NCBI GenBank assembly: GCA_033439295.1
Contig: JAVTLE010000013.1
Location: forward strand, 3,018,722-3,082,721
Origin: Deuterostichococcus epilithicus
Lineage: Eukaryota; Chlorophyta; Trebouxiophyceae; Prasiolales; Stichococcaceae
Length of the DNA: 64,000 nucleotides
Reading direction: 5' to 3'
Positions 58,001-64,000 of the stretch are shown here, in pieces (position 1 is the stretch's first letter; the number at the start of each line of letters is the position of its first letter). The notes under the pieces are model-generated. The model saw only the letters and a program-made list of their open reading frames with translations. It had not been told where the DNA came from and did not search any database. A program made the position numbers and the translations under genes.

Positions 58001-60596
58001 ACGAGCCGGCTGGGCTGCCGCCCGCTCAGCAGTGCGGGTGTGGGCCTGCACTGCTGGCATCGTGGATCAGCGCTGTGCTGACCCTCCGAGTGCAAGCATG
58101 CTGCACACATATGGTCACAACACTCTAATCCGCTCCATTGTTCAAATCCTCAAAACCTGCAGCTGCTGCTGAGTCAGGCGGGGCCAATGTCTGTCGCCGC
58201 TGCAGGCTCCAGGTGGCCACCTCCGCCAGCCAGCAGCGCTGCTGCATGCCACAGCTTGACTACAGCAAGCCGCGCCCGCCTGTCCTGCTGCAGGTGCTGG
58301 CAGGTGCCGGGCCGGCAGTCGCAGCTGTCCCGCTGGTCGTGGTCTGGGCGGGCGGCTCTGCCGTGAGCCTGGTGCAGGGCATCGCTCGCCGCCAGGTCGG
58401 CGCCGCGGGTACCGCCTCCCGCATTGGCTTCGTCTCCGGCCAGACCGTCGCGCAGGTGGGTTGCTGCGCACCTGTCCCGCTGAAAACAGGGGCTCATGCA
58501 GCGCCTGCCAAGGCCGGTCCCGGCGCTCGAGCTGTTGCGGTGAACATTTGAACTGTAGTGCATCTGCAGCAGCTCCGACACACAGGCAGGAAGGAAACTC
58601 CCTGACGTTTCGTGTCATCAGCAGGTGGCGCCTGCAATCTTACCCACACAAAGATCTCATTCTGTCGTGCCCAAGCGCCCCTGCGCCAGCCGACAACCTG
58701 TCCCTCTGATCCAACTCACAGGTGCTCAACGCATTCAGCCGCATGGGCGCGAGCGTGCTGACGTGGGTGCCGCCGCCGCGCGGGGGCCACTTCTCGGACA
58801 CGTCCCTGCTGCAGCGCGTGGTGCAGCGCCCGCAGTCCACCCTGGACGCCTTTGCACGTGGCGCCGCAGAGATGGGCACCGGGGTGGTCACCGGGCTCAC
58901 TGGCATCGTCATCGACCCCGTGCAGGCGAGCGGCGCTGGCTGCTGCTGCAGTGACCGGCCTGCTGACTGGATGCCGCAGCAATGAGGATGTGTTGCGCAG
59001 CGTGCGCAGCGCAACACCGAGAGCAAGGCAGCAACGACAAGCCCGGCTCAAATGCTGCGTTCAGGCAAAACACAGGTGCTGAGCTGCTGTCGTGATCGAT
59101 CCGCACCCATGCGAACTTGAGATAAAAATTAGCGACCTTGGTGCCGGTGTGCAGGGCTACAACCTGGGGGGTGTGCCGCTGCTGCTGGTGGGCGCCGGCA
59201 AGGGCGTCGTGGGCGCGCTGGTGCGGCCCGGCATCGGCGCCCTGGAGCTCACCTCCAAGGCGGCCTACGGCCTCAGCCTGGCGTGCCTGGGCAAGCAGGG
59301 CATCGTGGGCACGGTGCAGCGGCGGGTGCGGCCGCCCGGCGCCGGTCTGCAGCCCGACGAGGACGCGCTGCTCGACATGGTGGGCCGCCTCTCCCCCGGT
59401 CCCAGCCTTGTCGGCGCAGGGCGGCCAACGACCGGTTGCCGCGGCTGCAACCGGCTGCAACCGAAGAAAAGGCAGCAGGAGGGGGCCAGCTGATGAGCGC
59501 CGAAAGTGTCTGCTCTGCCGCCACCTGCACAATGCCCGCCGGTCATGGTGCGCTCTGTCGCTGCTGCGCCAGCCGCGGATAGGAACCCTGATTTGGGAAC
59601 GCAGGAGACAGAGGCGCGGCAGCAAGAGCGTGAGGCGGCGGAGGCAGCGCAGCTGGAGGTGTTTGACGCCTGGCAGGCCGCCCTGCCGGCGCTGCTGCCC
59701 CACCTCGGCGACGAAACGGTGATTTGCGAGCTCGGCTCGCCTTGCAAGCAGCTGCTTTGCCTGCTCCACGGCAAGTTGTGCGGAGAGGCACCTGCGGGTT
59801 CAGGTGGCGGCAGGATTTTGTCACCCGACGGCGGCGGCGGCGCGTGCCGACGCCACTGTCAATGAGGATTGCTGATCGGCTGCGACCGCCGCACTGCAGA
59901 AGCGCTGTCCTGCGCTACAGGTGGCGGACGTGGTGGCGGTATCGCTGGGCCGGGTGCTGCTGCTGACCAGCGGCCACATCATCATGCTGCGCTCGTCCGC
60001 CTCGGGCGGCAGCAGCGGCGGTGGCGGCGGCGGCGAGGCGGCCCCAGACTACCGCCACAAGTGGCGCGTTCGCGTCTCGGAGATCCAGGCCATCAAGGGT
60101 GTGCGGTCTGCCTTGGTTCCTGCGAATCTCTGTCTCAAAGGGCGACCCTGTGGAGTGACAGCGGCACAAGCAAGCCTGGCAGAGAGCCAGTGTCGGTCCT
60201 TGACAGGTTGACAGGATCCACTGCCGCTTGCGTGAAAGGTGGCAATGTCTGAACTGCCGTGAGCATGCAACATGAGCCGGCCCTGCAAGCCATGTCCATC
60301 ACCGCGTGCTCACCTGCTGCCAGCGCCCTGCCGCAGGGGACGAGGACACGGGCAGAATCACCATCGAGTATGCGCGCAAGTTTGCCTTCCCACGGCTGCT
60401 GGGCACCTGGACGGTGCCCCTGAAGCACGTGATCCGGTGCGCCGACCGCGCCGCCTACCTGCACGTCAACAGCCGCCTCAGCCGCCTCGTGGCGGCGGAC
60501 CGCGCGGTCACGCCCGCAGGCACAGCGCGCCCTGGCGGCGGGCCGGTGGTGGTGCACGTGCCCCGGCTGTCGATCCTGGACGAGCCGTACTCGTGA
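18715..60596 (+). CDS. giant VPS13-type bridge-like lipid-transfer protein, many exons
   Basis: VPS13 proteins form a long hydrophobic groove that moves bulk lipid between membranes at organelle contact sites. The gene starts at ATG 18715 and stops at TGA 60594-60596. Verified first exons are 18715-18928, 19133-19314, 19550-19694 and 19913-20116; the last follows an acceptor near 60337. Landmarks in order: hydrophobic N-terminus, chorein-like sequence (to about 22 kb), long groove region, the pre-VAB motif near 37.85 kb, VAB/SHR-BD (38.8-50.15 kb), the G-P-T-R-V-L motif near 50.8 kb, two C2-like domains (52.0-55.05 kb), the VPS13 C-terminal and ATG2-C-like regions (55.2-59.4 kb) and a PH-like end. 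Introns are mostly 100-400 bases. Eight N bases interrupt exons at 22857, 28699-28715, 32969-32983 and 33466-33472. I did not resolve every exon, so a split into two genes cannot be fully excluded, but the domain order is that of a single VPS13. Confidence 0.85.
30405..31200 (+). other. VPS13-like gene: low-complexity Pro/Ala/Gly-rich linker exon
   Basis: A long open stretch starts with a conserved-looking strand (V-L-A-A-E-V-D-V-I-T-L-V) and then becomes Pro-, Ala-, Ser- and Gly-rich, with a run of prolines near 30.63 kb and a basic/aromatic patch K-K-K-R-H-V-W-W-K-R-H near 30.83 kb. It is presumably a disordered loop projecting from the groove. The 3' limit of the exon is uncertain. Confidence 0.5.
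35732..35878 (+). repeat. imperfect tandem duplication across an exon end
   Basis: CTGCCCTTCTCCGC starts at 35732 and again at 35803, a period of 71 bases. The first copy encodes L-P-F-S-A-A-F-K-Y-D-T-K and ends at a good donor (AAG|GTGGGG, near 35769). In the second copy the equivalent donor is degraded to AAG|GCGGAG. The second unit is slightly longer and more diverged at its end. The second copy therefore lies in the intron as a duplicate of the exon end. Confidence 0.8.
36025..36160 (+). other. VPS13-like gene: IQ-like basic helix
   Basis: The frame gives A-A-A-T-V-Q-R-W-W-R-R-R-R-W-Q-A-A-V-E-A followed by four arginines. The pattern V-Q-x-x-x-R-R partly fits the calmodulin-binding IQ consensus (I-Q-x-x-x-R-G-x-x-x-R), with the last Arg replaced by Gln. 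It lies before the VAB region, in the groove part of the protein. Whether this stretch is exonic is inferred from its open frame and an acceptor at about 36017. Confidence 0.4.
37797..38470 (+). other. VPS13-like gene: pre-VAB module
   Basis: The exon near 37.80-37.94 kb encodes S-A-S-F-L-N-N-S-A-S-R-W-E-S-L-A-D-P-W, which matches the VPS13 element I-S-Y-F-N-x-x-x-x-x-W-E-P-L-I-E-P-W. The next exon, at about 38.32 kb, reads S-S-E-Q-H-L-N-M-H-F-N-P. Together they mark the end of the groove and the approach to the VAB domain. Confidence 0.75.
40450..40536 (+). repeat. two-copy tandem repeat in an intron
   Basis: AACTCTCGTTCTGGCCTG occurs at about 40450 and again at about 40495, each followed by a similar GCCAC...GTCAGC tail. 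The period is about 45 bases. It lies in an intron of the VPS13-like gene. Confidence 0.7.
46345..46422 (+). repeat. tandem repeat duplicating a splice acceptor
   Basis: CAGCTGATCCACCAG...GTGCTCTGTGCAGG occurs twice with a period of about 36 bases. Each copy ends in CTCTGTGCAG, a good acceptor. The second is followed by the exon that encodes A-P-S-Q-L-F-L-G-I-Q-N-S, so the first may be an alternative acceptor. Confidence 0.7.
48685..48855 (+). repeat. imperfect minisatellite-like repeat in an intron
   Basis: Units beginning CTTGTTTCATG / CTTGTTCTGTGG / CTTGTCTCATG and sharing GCAACAGGCGGCG recur about two and a half times with a spacing of about 60-75 bases, just before the exon near 48.87 kb. 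Confidence 0.55.
50761..50893 (+). other. VPS13-like gene: post-VAB conserved strand
   Basis: V-Y-V-T-V-Y-S-D-G-P-T-R-V-L-R-L-S-D-E-P matches the VPS13 element x-V-x-x-D-G-P-T-R-V-L-x-I-x-D that follows the SHR-BD region. It confirms that the reading continues in the same gene after the VAB part. Confidence 0.75.
52025..53590 (+). other. VPS13-like gene: first C2-like domain
   Basis: Split over several exons: G-D-L-T-V-L-V-V-E-V (52.19 kb), P-F-A-R-A-S-I-G-A-S-V then T-A-P-R-W-D-E-K-L-A-F-K (52.44-52.53 kb), A-E-L-V-V-E-V-R-D-L-G then F-L-G-R-A-E-V-P-L-A-S-T-L (52.84-52.97 kb), and R-W-Y-T-L-M-R-R followed by G-R-V-R-L-A-F-E-W-D (53.29-53.36 kb). This is the C2 order L-x-V-x-V, x-P-x-W-x-E-x-F-x-F, D-x-F-L-G, W-x-x-L, G-x-V-x-L. 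The calcium-binding Asp residues are only partly present. C2 domains bind membranes or lipids. Confidence 0.7.
53815..55055 (+). other. VPS13-like gene: second C2-like domain
   Basis: S-S-L-S-V-S-V-L-E-I-K-G-L-R-P (53.91 kb) begins a second C2-type fold. It continues with N-P-V-V-E-V-S-I-S-D (54.24 kb), P-V-T-F-R-Q-L-A-P-D-A-T-L-R-L-R-V-Y-D (54.58 kb), L-L-G-Q-A-D-L-R-V-S-H-I (54.7 kb) and D-P-V-Y-M-W-L-P-C-W (54.93 kb). The strand order fits C2, with D-A-T-L-x-L-x-V-Y-D and L-L-G-Q-A-D in the usual places. Together with the preceding module it forms a tandem pair. Confidence 0.65.
55278..59395 (+). other. VPS13-like gene: VPS13 C-terminal and ATG2-C-like helical region
   Basis: Exons encode L-F-L-T type strands such as A-R-R-L-C-L-T-N-V-M-T-T-S-E-F-K (55.4 kb), R-G-T-I-Q-R-V-Q-L-D-D-Q-M (55.92 kb; VPS13: G-x-I-Q-V-D-N-Q), S-S-Y-S-S-W-Y-F-V-E-R-A-A-I-G (57.4 kb) and N-N-V-S-L-R-L-G-G-W (57.78 kb). 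The amphipathic, Gly-rich helices are in V-V-T-G-L-T-G-I-V-I-D-P (58.89 kb) and G-K-G-V-V-G-A-L-V-R-P-G-I-G-A-L (59.2 kb), the counterpart of G-K-G-L-V-G-A-V-V-K-P in VPS13/ATG2, which binds lipid droplets or mitochondria in other species. Confidence 0.8.
59930..60596 (+). other. VPS13-like gene: C-terminal PH-like domain
   Basis: D-V-V-A-V-S-L-G-R-V-L-L-L-T-S-G-H-I-I-M (59.93 kb), H-K-W-R-V-R-V-S-E-I-Q-A-I-K (60.06 kb) and the last exon with R-I-T-I-E-Y-A and A-Y-L-H-V-N-S-R-L follow the PH-like end of VPS13, with the poly-Gly loop in between. The junction AAGG|gtgtgc to cag|GGGACG keeps phase. The stop is TGA 60594-60596. Confidence 0.75.
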
Positions 60597-61999
60597 TGAG
60601 GCGGCGGTCGCGGTGTCAGCAGCATGGGAGTCCTTGATCTCAATCCTATCGCGGAAAGGCAGCGCCAGCTCTTTTTTGCCCTCAGGGACACATTATTCAT
60701 CCCGGTGTTAGGTTTCAGATAGCGGCGTGCGCACCGCCTTTCGTTTTGCTTTCGCCTTAGTCTAGGGACCATTATTTCCGTGCAATGCCCAGTCGTGTCT
60801 GGGATTCAACTTTTTTACGCCCGTGCTGTTCAAGGTGTCAAGGAAGAAGTTTTAAGGAAGAAACATTTCTGTCGGTGTAAACCATGCGAAGTGAGACAGA
60901 GGGTCTCGTCTCTAGCTCAGCTGCAGCGCATATAATGGACCTACAGTGAATGTGTGTGTGTGGTGGGGGGGGGGCAACCCGGCAGCGCGCTTCTCCGCCA
61001 CCCCGCACACCTGCTGCGCTGCTGCCCTGCTGCCGTTGCTGCGGCCTCCCTAGGATCGCGGCCGAGACTCTGGGGCCACTGCCTCCTGACGTCGCGCATG
61101 CTGCGGCTGCGGCATTGCGGCGGTGTCTACGGCCGCCGCTGCAGCTGTTGCTGGTGTCGCACTGCGCCAGCTTGCGAGGGTCCATCATGTCAGGCCGGAC
61201 CTGGTCTGCCCTTCGGCACGAGCAGGTCTGCAGTGTATCAATGGCTCGGGGCGCACCTCCTGCTGCATGAAAGATGGAACCTGGTGGCGGACTTCCTGCC
61301 GCCAGCGGAAAAGCCGCAGTGTGGTTGCCGTCAACCTTGACTCGGCCATGCAACCTGAATGGCGGCTGCCGGCGCCAACGAAGCTGGCCCCGCCGCCACC
61401 GCCGCCACCGCGGTATCACGATGGTGCCCGGCTTGTACCCCAGCCTGCTGCCGTGCGGTCGTGTGCGCCAGCAGCCGGCGCTGCGCCTGGCTGGCATGTT
61501 CCGGCAAGCGGCCTGGCGATGCCGCGGTTGCACCTGCCGAGCCGCCGGTGCTTGCTACGGCCCGCATAGGTACGATTTGCACTGACTGCTGACGAAGGTC
61601 CTGGCGCAGTCCTCGCAGCTCGCCGTGAAGTGCTGTGAGACGTCCGCCGTTTAGAATTGCGCAAGCGACTGGCTTTGCGGTATCGCATCACCGTTGCCAG
61701 GTGGTAATTACCGCCTTTTTGCTTTGCGTTGTGGGCATTGCGGCAGAATGATTAGGTTGGCGGTATACGCTGTCGCAGCTTGCTGCAAAGTGGCCGGACT
61801 TGTGTGTCATGCTCAGAACCACTTCGCAGAGCGGTCCAGCAGCTTCGGACCTCGCTGATCGCGTACGCAAGCTCTGCAGTACTTTATGGTGTGCGGGGTG
61901 TCGTCTGGCAAGTATTTCTTGCAGCCTCTTGGCTTGCGCACGTGTTTGCCTTGTACAACAACCTGCCCGAGCGCGGTGAAGATGCAGCTGCGAGCTAGG
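60597..61999. other. 3' flank without a supported gene
   Basis: The beginning is the 3' untranslated region of the VPS13-like gene. At 60950-60973 there is a TG run followed by a run of about ten G. Open frames at 61.0-61.6 kb on both strands overlap and carry no recognised domain. AT content rises at 61.65-61.9 kb, with nothing identified. Confidence 0.45.
60876..60880 (+). promoter_or_regulatory. TGTAA polyadenylation signal of the VPS13-like gene
   Basis: TGTAA lies 280 bases past the stop of the giant gene on its coding strand, the expected green-algal 3' processing signal. Confidence 0.6.
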
Positions 62000-63667
62000 G
62001 TTTAGGGTGGGTGCATGAAGAGCACTTGCCCATTGTGCGCCTCATAGCTCGGCTTGTAGAGCGTGGATGGCGGGGGGTGGGGTGGCAAAACGAAGGTGCA
62101 CACTCAGGGTACACGTCTGGAGTGGCGCTCGTGGTGTCGCGCCCCACCCCTTGCCATGGTGGCACTTGCAAGAGGGTGTGGTGGTTGTGCTAGTGGCCCC
62201 CTCATCGAAGTAGTGAGGTGGGAGGCGTTGTGGCCCCACCTAGGGCGCCGCCACCCTCGTGGCACCTCAGTAGGTCGTGGGCATGCCGTGTGTAAGAGGG
62301 CCGGCCTTGCCACCGCCGTGGGCGCATGCAAGGGCACCAAAGGGGGGGCACTCCCCCGCCGGATTTTCCAGGAAATCGAGTGTTTCTGGGTACATAAAAG
62401 GGCTTAAGTATTGAGGTGCCGGGGGTGTGATGGCACACGGCGTGCAACACACGGCGCGCGCACGGGAGGGGTGGGGGGCCATGCATGCACCCAAAGGTGT
62501 GGCAAGCACATGGTTGGGCCCCCACCTCGTGCGGCGCACTCAAGCCAACTCCCCAACATGCATGCACACGTCTCCACCCCATCGTGGGCCGCGCCACGCG
62601 CCGTGGGGCGGTCTGACCACCATCAAACACAGTTTCTATGCGTTGGAAAGGCCACGCGACAGGTCTCGTCGCCCACGCGCCAGCTTGCGCGACTTACCCC
62701 CCACGATCGTAACACATCCCGGGAGCCAAGTACCTCAAACCGGCACGCATGGCGCGGGAGCTTTGTCAAACGTCTCCTGTGTGCATGAGAGGCCCACCTT
62801 GAGGTCGTCCGGCACGCCGCCGCCCGCACGGCGTAGGTGCACGTCAGATCTTCCCCTTGTGTGCCACGTGAACCGAAAGCCCACCTCAATGCCACACAAT
62901 GCGGCCGTGGCTCTTGAAAAGCGAGTTTTAATGGAGCAGAGCGTGGGAGGGGACACGCAACGCACGGCTGGTGTGGTGCGTGCATTTGGGGGGGTCGGAG
63001 GCATGGTCGGGAGTCGGGCCGGCGGCTCAATGAGCGGACACATGTTGGGCTTCCCCATGGCACGGGAATGGCCATAGCTCGAGCGTCTGACCTCGGATCT
63101 GGACGTGGCGACCGGCAGCGGCACCGCAGAGGCCTCAGCTAGGCGCCTGGCCAAGTTTCCTTCCGAATACACCCCGTTTGCGCACAGCAACCTCATCTCA
63201 AAGTCCAAGGGGCCCAAGGGGTGCCAACCTCAATCGACCACCCCCCTAAACCCTAAACCCTTGACCCAGCCACGCACGGGAGGTTCGCCACCATGTGGGG
63301 GCCACGTGACATGGCCGTCAGCCACGCGGGAGGCCGTTACATGGTGTTCCTGGTCGCTACAGTGCATGATTTCATTTTTATATTGGTAATATATAGGCAC
63401 ACATGGCTACTTCGAGTCAGAAAATCATAGCTCTCGATTCCATGGGCGGAATCCAGATCTGATTAGCTCCAGATGCTCGTCGTGACATGGCGCAGGCAGC
63501 CACGGCCTGAGCTTTGAACCACAAGTGCTCTGCATTTTGAGCTGTCGGCCGCCGAAGGCAAGGGGGTCCGTGACACACAAATATCTTGGTGGAGGGTGGC
63601 TCACCACCCTAGAAGCCCAACATGTGGTGGCTTGCCAATGGGCTGAGGCACACCTGGTGTCCCACCA
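62000..63667. other. non-coding or decayed region with interstitial telomere-like repeat
   Basis: Starts with TTTAGGG-like sequence at about 61996 and carries CCCTAAACCCTAAACCC at 63245-63261. Open frames on both strands (for example 62735-63217 on -, 62427-63077 on +) overlap, show little codon bias and match no family I know. The - strand frame 62735-63217 could be an element-borne ORF, as it lies downstream of the recombinase remnant. Base composition differs from the coding region. Confidence 0.4.
63245..63261 (+). repeat. interstitial plant-type telomere repeat (two units)
   Basis: CCCTAAACCCTAAACCC gives two full CCCTAAA units plus a partial third, the Arabidopsis-type telomere heptamer. 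It is not at a chromosome end here. Confidence 0.7.
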
Positions 63668-63956
63668 TCAGTCACTATCAAGGTCGATCTCGATGTCATG
63701 CTCCACATCCTCACCACCCCCCTCCACCTCCTCTCCACCCACACCAACTCCCGCCACATTGCCTCTCATGGCACCCCTCAATGCTTTCATGCCATCCACG
63801 GCCCTTTGGGCATCCCGTTGGGGCTTGGTCCGATCATAATGCTTCGTGGCCGTGGAGGGGGCATGCCCCATGGCCGTGGCAAGCTGATCCTTGGTGGGTG
63901 CTCCCACAATTGGGCGAATTGCCCCATGCACCACACCAATGGTGATGTGCCTTCAC
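63668..63956 (-). CDS. tyrosine recombinase C-terminal fragment (mobile element), partial
   Basis: The - strand frame contains L-A-T-A-M-G-H-A-P-S-T-A-T-K-H-Y-D-R. In tyrosine recombinases (phage integrase, Xer, Cre and Crypton or DIRS-type transposons) the catalytic His of the L-G-H motif is followed nine residues later by the nucleophile Tyr, exactly as here. The upstream catalytic Arg and H-x-x-R box are not in the window. An AG at about 63957 after a pyrimidine tract could be a splice acceptor; the frame is closed by a TGA just above it. After the Tyr the tail is Gly/Glu/Asp-rich and ends at 63668. It is probably part of an element extending past 64000. It could also be a decayed copy. 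Confidence 0.5.
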
Positions 63957-64000
63957 CACACAAACGAAAAGAAGGTGAGCCTCTACCTAAGAAGAGCGAA

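Noticed and set aside
61000-61600. Leucine-rich or F-box-like gene
   Set aside because: Leu/Ala/Arg-rich frames on both strands show no bounded repeat, no start and no splice support.
1-64000. tRNA, rRNA, CRISPR arrays, insertion sequences
   Set aside because: None was seen by reading. The sequence is eukaryotic, and the only mobile-element signal is the recombinase fragment at the right edge.

Overview
The window is nuclear DNA of a eukaryote, most likely a green alga, possibly trebouxiophyte-like. The evidence is high GC content, Ala/Gln/Leu-rich proteins, genes cut into many short exons by GT-AG introns (plus a few GC-AG), TGTAA polyadenylation signals on the coding strand, a thylakoid-lumen protein with a plastid presequence, and plant-type telomere motifs (TTTAGGG/CCCTAAA). 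There are no operons, Shine-Dalgarno sites or prokaryotic features. Several N bases show that this is draft sequence.

Layout. 1-1.9 kb holds a possible terminal exon and a weak F-box-like gene on the + strand. Three spliced genes on the - strand follow, and I could chain their exons with consistent reading phase: a pectate-lyase-3/parallel beta-helix protein (5.1 to 2.1 kb), an Aurora-like serine/threonine kinase of the algal CALK type with a tail of about 820 residues (12.7 to 6.1 kb), and a thylakoid lumenal 15 kDa-type protein with a Tat-like lumen signal (16.06 to 14.1 kb). A degenerate duplicate of part of the next gene lies at 16.2-16.8 kb. A small predicted multi-pass membrane protein is on the - strand at 17.9 to 17.2 kb.

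18.7-60.6 kb is occupied almost wholly by one giant + strand gene for a VPS13-type bridge-like lipid-transfer protein. The order is an N-terminal hydrophobic segment followed by chorein-like sequence, a long repeating-beta-groove region, the VAB/SHR-BD region, two C2-like domains, the VPS13 C-terminal/ATG2-C-like helical region and a terminal PH-like domain. It has many tens of exons; I give landmarks, not a full exon model. Long antisense ORFs inside it are GC-rich shadows.

60.6-64 kb has no convincing gene until the right edge. There, the C-terminal end of a tyrosine recombinase (catalytic His and Tyr in the usual spacing) runs on the - strand, suggesting a mobile element that continues past the window.

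The genes are not a functional cluster. The kinase (cilium/cell-cycle type in relatives), the lumen protein, the secreted beta-helix protein and the lipid-transfer protein look like ordinary unlinked algal genes. The most unusual points are the N-terminal membrane segment and tandem C2 domains of the VPS13-like protein, the nearby pseudogene copy of its exon, the long kinase tail, repeated telomere-like motifs in introns, and the recombinase remnant.
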